64,000 bases of DNA from Leptospira perdikensis (GCF_004769575.1 NZ_RQGA01000002.1:1-64000); one strand, 5' to 3'. Positions 29,266 to 37,789 are shown, counted from the stretch's first letter. Translations and numbers: made by a program. Notes: generated by a model from the sequence alone, not told the origin.

Positions 29266-29639
29266 TCAATATTCCCCATATCCGACGGATACATTTACAA
29301 GCTTGAGATAATTGCAGTTATATGGTATAAGTAGTCAATAATTTTCTTTTACTATTGGCTTAAGATTTAGGAAATACACAACCTTCGTGAAATTACTTAT
29401 TTTAGATAGGAAATTTGGTGCAATTTCCCCAAGTATAAATTGCCATTGATTGAGTTTTTTAAAGTGGAAATTCTATTATCCAAAACTTGTTTATTGCCTG
29501 TAATTAAAGACTTATGAAAAGATATTTTCATATTCTGAAATAATGATTATCGAATGATAGATTCTTTCCTTGTCGCAAGAATCTATCATTCCTCTGGGAA
29601 ATTTCTCTTGGAACAAAATAGTCGTTTTAACCTAAACTT
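29266..29639. other. 374-bp intergenic region
   Basis: This lies between the end of the FN3-DUF1554 lipoprotein gene (stop at 29640) and the start of giant lipoprotein copy 2, both leftward. It is very AT-rich and contains the 14-bp dyad at 29553-29590. A promoter for copy 2 is expected near 29280-29350, but I could not define one. Confidence 0.4.
29553..29590 (-). terminator. Perfect 14-bp dyad behind the FN3-DUF1554 gene
   Basis: AATGATAGATTCTT (29553-29566) pairs exactly with AAGAATCTATCATT (29577-29590) across a ten-base loop. It lies 49 bases past the minus-strand stop codon. No U-tract follows. Confidence 0.5.
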
Positions 29640-30584
29640 CTATTGCTCAATACAAAGTAAGGTAAAAGCATTTGTGCAGGATGAAGATGCATTTGAAAGT
29701 GATCCACTACCTGTCTGGTTATATTGGGTTGACGTCAATGAACCCGTTAAATATTCACTGTAGTTATTACAAGTTAATCCTCCGAAAGTAGTCCAGGTAC
29801 CCGACATTCCGCTGATTCCAGTAGTTACTGCACTCGTCCAACTGTTGGTTAAGGTTCCAAAAATAAAAAGACCATTCACATTGGTGGTCATAATTGGGGT
29901 CACTCCGTCCGATCTCACATAGTTTGTGTTTGGTTTTAATACCCAGTCTATTTGATTGTCGCCTAAATTTGCAGTGAAAGACGCCCTTCTGCAAGGGATG
30001 CCACTGCAACCAGATTCATCGACAAGTAAGGCCTTGTAACTAGATGTTCCTGCAGGTTTACCACTGTCGCTATTACAAATGGCATCTGCCCCGGCAACAC
30101 TTCCGATAGTTGAAATGAAATAGGTTATGGATGTAACAAAAGTTTTTAAAGTGGTTGTGACTGGTGAAAAGAAAACTTCGTCAGAAAGGAGACTTTCCTT
30201 TCTGTTGAAGGAATTTACTGCAGAGATAACATAATAATAAGTGATCCCATTGATGATACCAGTATGATTCAGTTTTGCTTCTTGAGTCACAATTTTATTT
30301 GCCGTAAGGATATTGACGTTTGGTGTTGTTGACCAATACACATTATAATGACTCGCACAATGAACAGGATTCCAGTTGATTACGACTAAGCTATTGAATG
30401 TAGATCCAACTATATTTTGCGGTTTCGCTGGTGGGTCTGGAGTGATGCTACAATTCGATTGAACCAAAAAATTCGAAATGCCACAACTGTTATTTAAATC
30501 TTTAAAATTACAAAGTCCAGTCGGTTTACAAGCTTGCAGAAATACAAAAAACAGAATGCATATATTTATAAATTTGATTCTCAT
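29640..30584 (-). CDS. Lipoprotein with FN3-like and DUF1554 domains
   Basis: The 314-residue protein has a signal ending in VFLQAC. Residues about 50-145 form a fibronectin type III-like domain (PAKPQNIVGSTFNSLVVINW ... GITYYYVISAVNS). DUF1554 follows (about 150-314): STIGSVAGADAICNSDSGKP, WVLKPNTNYVRSDG, NVNGLFIF, C-terminal LLCIEQ. The family's role is unknown; a surface protein is likely. A promoter with TTGACA lies directly upstream and leaves a leader of only a few bases without a Shine-Dalgarno. It lies upstream of giant lipoprotein copy 2, as the other DUF1554 gene lies beside copy 1. Confidence 0.82.
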   Translation of the reverse strand: MRIKFINICILFFVFLQACKPTGLCNFKDLNNSCGISNFLVQSNCSITPDPPAKPQNIVGSTFNSLVVINWNPVHCASHYNVYWSTTPNVNILTANKIVTQEAKLNHTGIINGITYYYVISAVNSFNRKESLLSDEVFFSPVTTTLKTFVTSITYFISTIGSVAGADAICNSDSGKPAGTSSYKALLVDESGCSGIPCRRASFTANLGDNQIDWVLKPNTNYVRSDGVTPIMTTNVNGLFIFGTLTNSWTSAVTTGISGMSGTWTTFGGLTCNNYSEYLTGSLTSTQYNQTGSGSLSNASSSCTNAFTLLCIEQ

Positions 30585-30597
30585 TGAATGCTTTGTA

Positions 30598-30626
30598 AAT
30601 TTATTTCAAAAGTTCAACTCTGTCAA
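30598..30626 (-). promoter_or_regulatory. Probable promoter of the FN3-DUF1554 lipoprotein
   Basis: On the minus strand, TTGACA (30626-30621) is followed after 17 bases by TAAATT (30603-30598). The predicted transcription start near 30591 is only about seven bases ahead of ATG 30584, so the mRNA would be nearly leaderless. Confidence 0.45.
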
Positions 30627-30805
30627 TGATAGAAACTATAAATTAATAAGATGTAGATCGGATTTTCCCTAAATGATAATCGTGGAATCATAGAGAAGGG
30701 ATTCTTAGTTGTAGTGGATTTGTTTACTGCAGTATTTTTTAGTCTCATTGTATTTTGAATTCAGAATTATCGTTTGAGTCATAGACTCATTATACGACAA
30801 GAAAG

Positions 30806-30835
30806 AATAGGAATCAACTGGTGTTGATTCCTATT
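30806..30835 (-). terminator. 13-bp dyad behind the peptidase operon
   Basis: AATAGGAATCAAC (30806-30818) and GTTGATTCCTATT (30823-30835) flank the loop TGGT. It lies 87 bases past the peptidase stop on the minus strand and is followed by CTTTCTTG, a weak pyrimidine tract. This is the likeliest terminator for the four-gene operon. Confidence 0.5.
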
Positions 30836-30921
30836 GGTAGGCTTTAAAAATTGGTTATCACATTTTCTTCATGTGGTTGTTTGAAAATCAGAGCCTTATC
30901 AACCTGCTTTTCTTGTGATGA

Positions 30922-32502
30922 TTATTTTTCTTTAGCAAACTCAATGACGATAAAGTCTACGGTTTCTGGGTTATGATCGGTAGAAACTAATTCCATCTTA
31001 TCACCACCTTCGCTGAATTGGGAAGACTTTGAAATTTTTGTTTGGAAAGCAGATTGAAATTTTTCCAGATAGGAGTTTGACTTCGATCGGTTGGCTTGTG
31101 CATTGATCGATTTATAGTCTAACTGCTTTTTTGCAAAAACAATGACAATGCTATCTTTTTTACCAACGTTATCGACTTCTAAACTTTGTTTTTTCGGAAA
31201 CACTCTTACCCCACTGGTTCCGCAATAGGGACTGTGTTTGTCAGTATAAGGAAAAAGCACATAGGAACTGCCATCCGACTCTTGTCCAAAGATATAGAGA
31301 TAAATTGGCTTTTGGTTTTTAACACTTACTTTAAAACGTGTTCCTATCTTTACCGGTTTTTTTGTTTGGTATAGGTTTGATGTGACTTGTTTTAGTTGGA
31401 TGAATTCTTTTGTGGCATTGTCCACAAGGCCCAGCTGGTAGGAGAAGGTTTCATTGGGTTCAAATGTTTTTGGAGGGTAAAAAGCATAAGCTTCTCGAAC
31501 AAATTGATTGAAGTCCTCATAACGAAGCCAAAAGATCCCTTTGTTACCGAAATTTTCTCCCCAGGAATTCATAATTTGAATGGCACCACCATTTTTATTG
31601 TCATCATATCCGATGGCAGTCATCGCATGGCCACCCCAATCCCCTGACTTGTCTTTACCTTTTTTATATTTTTTGACAGCTTGGTAATCCGCTTCCGTTG
31701 GTAACCAAACGGATTTGTTTAAATCTAAAAAAGTTCCACCAACCTCCATCGAAATAATTACAGGAGATCCTTGGGATAAATATTGTTTTACGGATTCAAT
31801 GTCTGTTTCATACTTTTCGCCATCTTCAGTTAGGCGCTGGTATCCTTCGATTCTAAACTCTTTTGCTTTCTCCTTTTGTTCCGTTGTTGGTTTGGTCCGG
31901 CAAGAGTTTTCATTATATGGAAATTCAGATAGTTGTAACGTTCCTTGTTTTTTTAAATCATCAAGTAGATCTACTGGGTAAGCACCATCACAGTTTTTAT
32001 CAGTGTTTTGGTTAAAAAGATACGCTGGACTAAAACTAATTTTATTTGGATCTTCTCCTATAGATTTTGCATGTAAAATAGTGCGAGCAGCATAGGATAC
32101 TGCCCAACCAGTGCAAGAGCCTTGTTCTCCTTGGTTTTGTCTTTTCGGTGCATATTTGAGTAGGGAAACTTCAGAAGGCATTTCATTGCCATACTCTTCC
32201 GAAAGGGGTTCGTAAACTTGTGCGCGGTCATATCGTTCTGCATCAAATTTTGCGCCTAATTTATGAGGGCCATCTGACGCCGATTCGGTGGACTTTTCAT
32301 CCTCTGCGTCAGAGTCATCAGATATACTGCCTATACAAATGAGTCCCAACAGTCCTATCGCAAGAATAGGGATCATCACTTTTGGGTATTTAAAAAGTAA
32401 CCCTCCGAGGAAAACGAAAATTGCGATTAGAAAAAAAGAGTTTCCTTTCGATTTAGAACCTTCTTCTGGTTCTTTATCATCATCTGTCATTCGAATTGGC
32501 AT
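30922..32502 (-). CDS. Membrane-anchored papain-like (C1A) peptidase with DUF4384-like domain
   Basis: The 526-residue protein has two hydrophobic segments (about 22-37 and 43-60), then a C1A peptidase domain (about 110-345). The catalytic residues are visible: Cys130 in QGSCTGWA, His292 in GGHAMTAIGYDD, and Asn312 in MNSWGENFGNKG. A C-terminal domain (about 355-526) resembles DUF4384 (KNQKPIYLYIFGQESDGSSYVLFPY). There is no obvious long pro-domain. The peptidase domain probably faces the periplasm; the topology is inferred. It ends a tight four-gene operon, nine bases after the WG-repeat gene. The substrate is unknown. Confidence 0.85.
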   Translation of the reverse strand: MPIRMTDDDKEPEEGSKSKGNSFFLIAIFVFLGGLLFKYPKVMIPILAIGLLGLICIGSISDDSDAEDEKSTESASDGPHKLGAKFDAERYDRAQVYEPLSEEYGNEMPSEVSLLKYAPKRQNQGEQGSCTGWAVSYAARTILHAKSIGEDPNKISFSPAYLFNQNTDKNCDGAYPVDLLDDLKKQGTLQLSEFPYNENSCRTKPTTEQKEKAKEFRIEGYQRLTEDGEKYETDIESVKQYLSQGSPVIISMEVGGTFLDLNKSVWLPTEADYQAVKKYKKGKDKSGDWGGHAMTAIGYDDNKNGGAIQIMNSWGENFGNKGIFWLRYEDFNQFVREAYAFYPPKTFEPNETFSYQLGLVDNATKEFIQLKQVTSNLYQTKKPVKIGTRFKVSVKNQKPIYLYIFGQESDGSSYVLFPYTDKHSPYCGTSGVRVFPKKQSLEVDNVGKKDSIVIVFAKKQLDYKSINAQANRSKSNSYLEKFQSAFQTKISKSSQFSEGGDKMELVSTDHNPETVDFIVIEFAKEK

Positions 32503-32511
32503 TTTTCTAAC

Positions 32512-33087
32512 CTATTTAAAGTTGATTGTGTTTTTTATTTTATTGGTCGTAACAATTGCGGTTTTCTTTTTGAAGTCAATCGAATCGATGGAATCGTATT
32601 CAACAGGAAGTATTACTTTTCCCTTCTTGTTGATGATCCCATACTTCCCGCCAACGATTGTACTATGTTCTCCATCGGATTTAGATTCGCATCCGTTGCA
32701 AACAATAGAAAAACCATTTTCAAAAGGATAAACGAAATCATAATTAGCCGGAATTTGTTTTTTACAATGGGAATCGAAAAAACCGAACTTTTTGTTTTCT
32801 ACAAAACGAGCGAGTTTTTCCGAATAATAATCAGGTCCATTGTCATAAATAAAAACATCCAAAAGTGTTTTATTTTTTGTGTCGATACAAACCCATTTGT
32901 TATCCTTTACTACGAATGCCACTAATTCTTTTGTGAAGTCCATGACATGTTGGTATTGTGGTTTGATGATTACCTTCCCTGATTTATTTTTGAAACCATA
33001 AAGATCATTTTCTTCAAAAGAAGTGGGAAGATTTGCCTGTGCTAATAGAGGTAATGTAAATGCTAAAAATATAAGTATGAATTTCAT
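32512..33087 (-). CDS. Secreted WG-repeat protein
   Basis: The 191-residue protein starts MKFILIFLAFTLPLLAQA, a clear type I signal peptide. The open frame continues 56 codons upstream, but that part reads through the preceding gene and has no protein-like character, so ATG 33087 is chosen. WG-type repeats follow (LYGFKNKSGKVIIKPQYQHV, KFGFFDSHCKKQIPANYDFV, KYGIINKKGKVILPVEYDSI). Such repeats form extracellular or periplasmic beta structures of unknown ligand. It lies between a small membrane protein and the peptidase in one operon and may be a partner or inhibitor of the peptidase. Confidence 0.8.
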   Translation of the reverse strand: MKFILIFLAFTLPLLAQANLPTSFEENDLYGFKNKSGKVIIKPQYQHVMDFTKELVAFVVKDNKWVCIDTKNKTLLDVFIYDNGPDYYSEKLARFVENKKFGFFDSHCKKQIPANYDFVYPFENGFSIVCNGCESKSDGEHSTIVGGKYGIINKKGKVILPVEYDSIDSIDFKKKTAIVTTNKIKNTINFK

Positions 33088-33092
33088 AGAAC

Positions 33093-33368
33093 CTACTGAT
33101 TGAAAATAAGAATGTAAACGAGTGCAAGCAGAAGTAACACCGCAAAGATCGGAACGATGACTGCTGGAAAAGAAAAACCAAATACGAAGAAGAGTCCAAT
33201 CACGAGTCCCAGAACCAAACCAATTGGAACCGTAATCATTGTAATCATCGACCATGCAGCCCCATTTTGATCAAATTGTGCGATGATAAAAGGACCAAAA
33301 AATCCTAGAAGGCCACCAAACAATACACAGCCGGCAATAATGAAAATAGATTTTATTAAAGTTCCCAT
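33093..33368 (-). CDS. Small membrane protein
   Basis: The 91-residue protein is almost entirely hydrophobic, with three predicted membrane helices (about 7-29, 38-62 and 65-88). I recognise no family. It lies seven bases after the gene at 33376-33777 and five bases before the WG-repeat gene, so it belongs to the peptidase operon. A role in anchoring or assembling the peptidase or WG protein is possible but not shown. Confidence 0.7.
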   Translation of the reverse strand: MGTLIKSIFIIAGCVLFGGLLGFFGPFIIAQFDQNGAAWSMITMITVPIGLVLGLVIGLFFVFGFSFPAVIVPIFAVLLLLALVYILIFNQ

Positions 33369-33375
33369 ATTACCT

Positions 33376-33777
33376 CTACTTAACGCAGTTCCAACCCGAT
33401 TGCCAAGTGCGATTTTCTGTGTGATTCCACTTTCCGTTTAAATGAGTCGGATCGGGAGACATACGTTTGATCGCGAGTTCGAATTCGAAAGCCCCTGAGT
33501 CATTGGTGACTGATTCGGACCAAACACCACTAAAAATATTTCCATTAATAGTTCCTCGCAAACTTCCTCCATTGGAATCATATATACCAGTGACAGAAAT
33601 ACCGTTTTGTTGGAGAGTTAGTTTTCCGAATTCACCGCAGTCCCAAACACCTGATAATTTCTTTGTGAAACCGCCTTCTGGTTTCGCTTCTTGTTGTTGT
33701 CCTTTTTGTGCAGAAATGGATACAACCAGCGTAAAAAAAATACAAACCAGAGTGATTGTAAAAAAAAGATATTTCAT
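33376..33777 (-). CDS. Small secreted beta-rich protein, first gene of the peptidase operon
   Basis: The 133-residue product has a signal peptide (cleavage likely after VSISA) and a single beta-rich domain: LSGVWDCGEFGKLTLQQNGISVTGIY, then GTINGNIFSGVW. This resembles lipocalin-like or extracellular anti-sigma-like domains that report G-x-W patterns, but I cannot name the family with confidence. Two Trp-Cys pairs (WDC, WNC) near each end could form a disulphide. ATG 33777 has AAAGGAG five bases ahead and a TTGACA promoter upstream. Confidence 0.7.
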   Translation of the reverse strand: MKYLFFTITLVCIFFTLVVSISAQKGQQQEAKPEGGFTKKLSGVWDCGEFGKLTLQQNGISVTGIYDSNGGSLRGTINGNIFSGVWSESVTNDSGAFEFELAIKRMSPDPTHLNGKWNHTENRTWQSGWNCVK

Positions 33778-33791
33778 TCAGACTCCTTTAG

Positions 33792-33828
33792 ATTATAAAA
33801 CTCTAAAGTTTTAAAAATCTACTGTCAA
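33792..33828 (-). promoter_or_regulatory. Promoter of the four-gene peptidase operon
   Basis: On the minus strand, TTGACA (33828-33823) is followed after 17 bases by TAGAGT (33805-33800). A perfect TATAAT lies a few bases further on (33797-33792), which could be used with another -35. The Shine-Dalgarno AAAGGAG (33789-33783) and ATG 33777 follow. Confidence 0.5.
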
Positions 33829-34099
33829 GTTCTTTGGATCTTCTTCTCAATTCCTATGCGTTATTCATTTCATATACTTTGTTGTATGGAAATTTTGTAT
33901 CAATAGTCATCATTAGTAGTTCACCGTATTTTTTAGAGGAATTGATCTCTGGTCAGTTTTAGAAAACTATGTTTACGAATATTTCTCCAGTTATAGAAAC
34001 GATGGACACATTACTAATTTTCTATTCTTCTATTTATAACTTTTGTCAAAGATTCTAATTCGATTGACAATCTCCTACTATCCGTTAGTATTCCAGGAA
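33829..34099. other. Intergenic region between the divergent peptidase operon and cyclase gene
   Basis: The region is AT-rich and holds no supported gene. A rightward TTGACA (34063-34068) with TAGTAT 16 bases later (34085-34090) could be the cyclase promoter. If so, the cyclase must start at ATG 34100 and its mRNA would have almost no leader. Confidence 0.35.
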
Positions 34100-35944
34100 A
34101 TGTTCCTACATATTCGTAAGTCGGCTGTCTTGATTATTTTCTGTTTATGTTCGATGTGTTCGACTCATGTGGGGCAGTCGCAAAATCCAGTCGCTTCTGC
34201 AGGGATATTGGATTTAAGTGTTTGGTCCTGGGATCAGGGAACTGTCTTGATGGACGGAGAATGGACACTTGATGGAGCTCCTTGGGAAGTTCCTTCGACA
34301 AAAGGGTTTCACGGAGCACCGATGGGTCACGGAACCTATCAGTTGAAAATAAAATTGCCGGAAAATTCTTCTGACTTAGCTTTGTTGTCACCGTTGGTTG
34401 GAACCGCCTTTAGTTTGTCAGTTGATGGGCAAACGATTGCAAAAGAGGGAGTTGTTTCTCATTCACCGGATACCGGAACTCCTTCTTATCGGCCAAGGAT
34501 CATTTTACTTCCTACCGCAGGGAAAACTGAGATCAACCTGGCAATCGAAGCATCCAATTGGGATGATCAATTTGGTGGAATTTATTATAGCCTAACACTT
34601 GGTACATTGGAACAAATACAAACAATAAGAACGCAAGCTGTTATTTGGGAAGCTTTTCTTTTCGGTGCCATCTTTCTTATGGGGTTATATCACTGTGGTT
34701 CGTTCTTTTTTCGGAGCCAAAATAGGGCACCACTTTGGTTTGGCCTGTTTTGTTTGATGATTTCATTTCGTTCGACTCTTTATAGTGAAACTTTGTTTTT
34801 AGAAATATTTCCTAATGTTAGCTGGTATTTTGTCATTCGCGGAGTTTATGCAACGATGGCTTTGGCCCTTGTTAGTTTTGCTGCCTTTGTTGATCGATTG
34901 TATCCTCAATTTTCATTCCGGCCGGCAACCTTCCTCACCGTTTTTGGAGGGATATCTTATGCTGTGATCAATCTAGTGGCACCGATCGTTTGGACAACAA
35001 CACTTCTTGTCCCATTCCAGTTGCTTCTACTATCTTTTGGAGTTTATAGTTTAATCACTGTTGGTCGAGCACTTTTCCATAAAGAACCAGGTGCTGGTTT
35101 ATTTGTAGGGGGAACACTTCTTTTTCTTTTGACAGTCCTTCTTGATATTATTAAAAGTCATTTTTTTTGGGATTTACCTTCTTTGGTAAATGTAGGAACA
35201 TTCATTTTTTTATTAGCACAGTCCTTAGTTGTAGCACGTCTTTTTGCAAATGCATTTGCCACAAGTGAAATGCATTCTGCTGCCCTAGAGAAAGTCAATT
35301 CTTCTTTAGAAAGGTTCATCCCTCGCGAAGTTTTAGGTTTATTGAACAAAAAAAGCATAACAGAGATTGCGTTAGGTGATTTTACTGAAATGAGGATGAC
35401 TGTGTTTTTTTTGGACATTCGTAACTTTACAGGTTTGTCTGAGTCAATGAGCCCCAAAGAGAATTTTAAATTTATCAATTCCTTTCTTAAATTGTTTGGT
35501 CCCATCATTAGAGACCATAACGGGTTTGTTGATAAATATTTAGGAGATGGAATTATGGCTCTTTTCCCTGGACCACCTGACGAATCGTTGGCGGCGGCCA
35601 TTGCGATGAGACATGCACTTAGGGAATACAATGATGGAAGGGTTAGAGGTGGTTATCAAGCGGTTGAGTTTGGAATTGGGATTCATACCGGTCCCTTGAT
35701 GCTTGGAACCATCGGTGAAAACAGGAGAATGGATTCAACTGTGATTAGTGATACTGTGAATGCAGCGAGTCGCCTAGAAGGATTAACCAAAAAATATTCT
35801 GTTGATGTACTTGTATCTGGGGCTACGATCGAAAATTTAGAACATCCTGAAGTATTCTACACGAAGTTCATAGCAGAGGAGACTGTGAAGGGAAAGTTAA
35901 AACCAATCGAAGTTTTTCTTCTAACACATGATTCAAAAAATTAA
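34100..35944 (+). CDS. 7TMR-DISM membrane adenylate/guanylate cyclase (class III)
   Basis: The product, about 614 residues, has a signal segment (LIIFCLCSMCS), a 7TMR-DISM extracellular domain (about 35-180), seven membrane helices (about 195-395) and a C-terminal class III cyclase domain (about 425-610). Metal-binding aspartates are present in FFLDIRNFTG and KYLGDGIMALF. The IHTGPLMLGTIG and DTVNAASRLE motifs are typical. It should make cAMP (or cGMP) in response to an external ligand. ATG 34100 starts the signal peptide; TTG 34043 is an in-frame alternative that would overlap the possible promoter. Confidence 0.87.
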   Translation: MFLHIRKSAVLIIFCLCSMCSTHVGQSQNPVASAGILDLSVWSWDQGTVLMDGEWTLDGAPWEVPSTKGFHGAPMGHGTYQLKIKLPENSSDLALLSPLVGTAFSLSVDGQTIAKEGVVSHSPDTGTPSYRPRIILLPTAGKTEINLAIEASNWDDQFGGIYYSLTLGTLEQIQTIRTQAVIWEAFLFGAIFLMGLYHCGSFFFRSQNRAPLWFGLFCLMISFRSTLYSETLFLEIFPNVSWYFVIRGVYATMALALVSFAAFVDRLYPQFSFRPATFLTVFGGISYAVINLVAPIVWTTTLLVPFQLLLLSFGVYSLITVGRALFHKEPGAGLFVGGTLLFLLTVLLDIIKSHFFWDLPSLVNVGTFIFLLAQSLVVARLFANAFATSEMHSAALEKVNSSLERFIPREVLGLLNKKSITEIALGDFTEMRMTVFFLDIRNFTGLSESMSPKENFKFINSFLKLFGPIIRDHNGFVDKYLGDGIMALFPGPPDESLAAAIAMRHALREYNDGRVRGGYQAVEFGIGIHTGPLMLGTIGENRRMDSTVISDTVNAASRLEGLTKKYSVDVLVSGATIENLEHPEVFYTKFIAEETVKGKLKPIEVFLLTHDSKN

Positions 35945-35958
35945 CAAAAAGTAAATGA

Positions 35959-36007
35959 CTCAAGTGGAATCTCTTAGGGAGAGTGATTTCAGGTATCATT
36001 CCTGAAT
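35959..36007 (+). other. Hairpins between cyclase and recQ
   Basis: Two small hairpins are visible: ATCTCT/GAGAGTGAT around 35970-35990 and TTCAGG/CCTGAA at 35988-36005. The second overlaps a possible CTG start for recQ at 36002. They may end the cyclase transcript or tune recQ translation. Confidence 0.25.
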
Positions 36008-36052
36008 ATTGAAAGTAAAAACTCCCCTCCATCATCGGAAAACTGGAAACAG

Positions 36053-37474
36053 TTGTGCGAAACTTTCGGTGTATCGCAGTTTCGTGGACAACAAGAAGCT
36101 ATCATTAAACATGTATTGAACTTAGGTAACTCGCTTGTGCTTATGCCCACGGGAATGGGGAAGTCCTTATGTTATCAACTCCCTGCATTGGGTATGCCTG
36201 GTATCTGTGTCGTAATATCACCTCTCATTGCTCTTATGAAAGATCAAGTAGCTGCCTTGCAAAAAAAAGGCCTGCCGGCTGAATTTATCAATTCCAGTTT
36301 AGGAAAAACGGAACGAATGGAACGGTATGCCAAACTAACTTCTGGCGATTATAAACTTTTATATGTTTCACCAGAAAGATTTCAAAAAAAAGAATTTTTG
36401 GATGCAGTCAGTAAACAAACCGTATCTCTTCTTGCAATCGATGAAGCCCATTGTATCAGCCAATGGGGACATGACTTTAGACCTGACTATACAAAAATAA
36501 GTTGGTTTCGTGAAGTATTAGGATTTCCAACTACTATCGCACTGACTGCTACTGCATCCAAACGAGTACAAGAAGATATTCTGATACAACTAGGAATTGA
36601 TAAAGATAAAATTCGAATTTTTGATGATGGTTTGTTTCGTCCGAACTTAAAATTATCTGTAGTGGATTGTTTTGATACAGAATCGAAATACAATTCGATT
36701 TTAAAAGATTTAGAAAAATCGAAAGGTGCAACCATTATCTATTTTAGTTTGATTCAGGAATTAGAAAAGTTCAGTCACTGGATGGATACGAAACGAAAAA
36801 AACATTCGGTATATCATGGCAAATTATCGGCCGATAGGAGGAATAAAGTCCAATCACTGTTTCTCAAATCTGAAGATGGAATCCTCCTTGCAACAAATGC
36901 TTTTGGGATGGGCATTGATAAACCTAATATCCGTAATATCTACCATGCACAAATCCCAGGCAGTATAGAATCCTATTATCAGGAAATTGGTCGGGCAGGA
37001 AGAGATGGTGATCCTTCTTTTTGTAAACTCTATTACTGTCAAGATGACCTGACTGTTCAAATGGAGTTCATTGAATGGCAAAATCCAGATCTAAATTATT
37101 TAAAAAAACTTTTCACTCTACTATCACAAAAACAGAACGAACTATCTGGATTGGACTATGGAACTTTACAATCTTATATGACCTTTAAAAATAAAGGTGA
37201 TCATAGAATCCAAACAGCTCTAACTTTACTTGCGAGTCGGGGGCTTATCTCTGGAGACCTCGAGCGAGGAACATTACAAATAGAAGGCTCATGGTCTGAT
37301 TCTATATTTTCAGAATCAGAACTTTTGGATAAAAAAAAGGAAAACCAAAAGCGGTTATACCAAACAGTTTTGTATACAAAAACAGAAGAGTGTCGCCGGA
37401 AGTTCATTCACGAATACTTTGATTCGACGTTTCATGGTTGTGGGAACTGCGATTTATGCCTCAAAGCTCTTTGA
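36053..37474 (+). CDS. recQ: ATP-dependent DNA helicase RecQ
   Basis: The 473-residue protein is a superfamily 2 RecQ helicase: motif 0 (FGVSQFRGQQEAI), Walker A (MPTGMGKSLCYQLPA), DEAH box (AIDEAHCISQWGHDFRPDY), motif III (ALTATAS), motif V/VI (FGMGIDKPNIRNIYH, YYQEIGRAGRDG). A zinc-binding region ends the protein with cysteines in ECRRKF, CGNCDLCLKAL. The winged-helix part is short and HRDC is absent. It unwinds DNA for recombination and fork repair. TTG 36053 trims the N-terminal helix; the frame is open to 35987. CTG 36002, with AGG eight bases ahead, would restore that helix (NWKQLCETFG) as in other RecQ proteins. Confidence 0.9.
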   Translation: MCETFGVSQFRGQQEAIIKHVLNLGNSLVLMPTGMGKSLCYQLPALGMPGICVVISPLIALMKDQVAALQKKGLPAEFINSSLGKTERMERYAKLTSGDYKLLYVSPERFQKKEFLDAVSKQTVSLLAIDEAHCISQWGHDFRPDYTKISWFREVLGFPTTIALTATASKRVQEDILIQLGIDKDKIRIFDDGLFRPNLKLSVVDCFDTESKYNSILKDLEKSKGATIIYFSLIQELEKFSHWMDTKRKKHSVYHGKLSADRRNKVQSLFLKSEDGILLATNAFGMGIDKPNIRNIYHAQIPGSIESYYQEIGRAGRDGDPSFCKLYYCQDDLTVQMEFIEWQNPDLNYLKKLFTLLSQKQNELSGLDYGTLQSYMTFKNKGDHRIQTALTLLASRGLISGDLERGTLQIEGSWSDSIFSESELLDKKKENQKRLYQTVLYTKTEECRRKFIHEYFDSTFHGCGNCDLCLKAL

Positions 37475-37563
37475 TCATTAGCGTATGTTTGGTGATTCGG
37501 ATTACATTTAAAAGTATATTCTTTATTTCTTGTGTTAATTAACGATCTTTAAAAACTGGACTT

Positions 37564-37706
37564 AATTCCGGGAGGAATGGGGTGTAAATCCTCAGCTGAC
37601 GGCGCAACCGTGATTTCCATACAACTATGGAATAAGTCGGATCTTCCCGTAAATGAATCGCCCGTAAACGATCATTTGCACCGAAAATTTTTTTCAGGGC
37701 CCCGGA
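37564..37706 (+). ncRNA. Cobalamin riboswitch 1
   Basis: The core matches the cobalamin riboswitch: GGTGTAAATCC, then CTGACGGCGCAACCGTGA, then AAGTCGGA at 37633-37641. GGGAGGA (37570-37576) pairs with TCTTCCC (37642-37648). TCCGGG (37567-37572) can also pair with CCCGGA (37701-37706), so the two helices share three bases. A distal hairpin (AATGAATCG with CGATCATT) follows. The element lies upstream of the surface lipoprotein gene at 37790 and shares long identical stretches with the element at 58390. Confidence 0.85.
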
Positions 37707-37762
37707 CAAATATGTCATTGGGTCGTTGAAAATGCAAACATCACAACTAAACAAATTCTGCG

Positions 37763-37783
37763 CTCCTAATGACAACAAAGGAG
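37763..37783 (+). promoter_or_regulatory. Shine-Dalgarno-sequestering hairpin (expression platform)
   Basis: CTCCT (37763-37767) pairs with AGGAG (37779-37783), the core of the Shine-Dalgarno AAAGGAG that serves TTG 37790. The hairpin is a simple translational off-switch for riboswitch 1. No U-tract terminator is seen between the riboswitch and the gene. Confidence 0.55.
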
Positions 37784-37789
37784 ACAAAA

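Larger units (their letters stand above)
30585..30921. other. 337-bp intergenic region
   Basis: It separates the peptidase operon from the FN3-DUF1554 gene, both leftward. It holds the TTGACA promoter at 30598-30626 and the 13-bp dyad at 30806-30835. No other gene or repeat was seen. Confidence 0.45.

Noticed and set aside
32512..33255. The long 247-codon reading of the WG-repeat gene
   Set aside because: The first 56 codons overlap the preceding membrane protein gene and lack protein character; the signal peptide starts at 33087.
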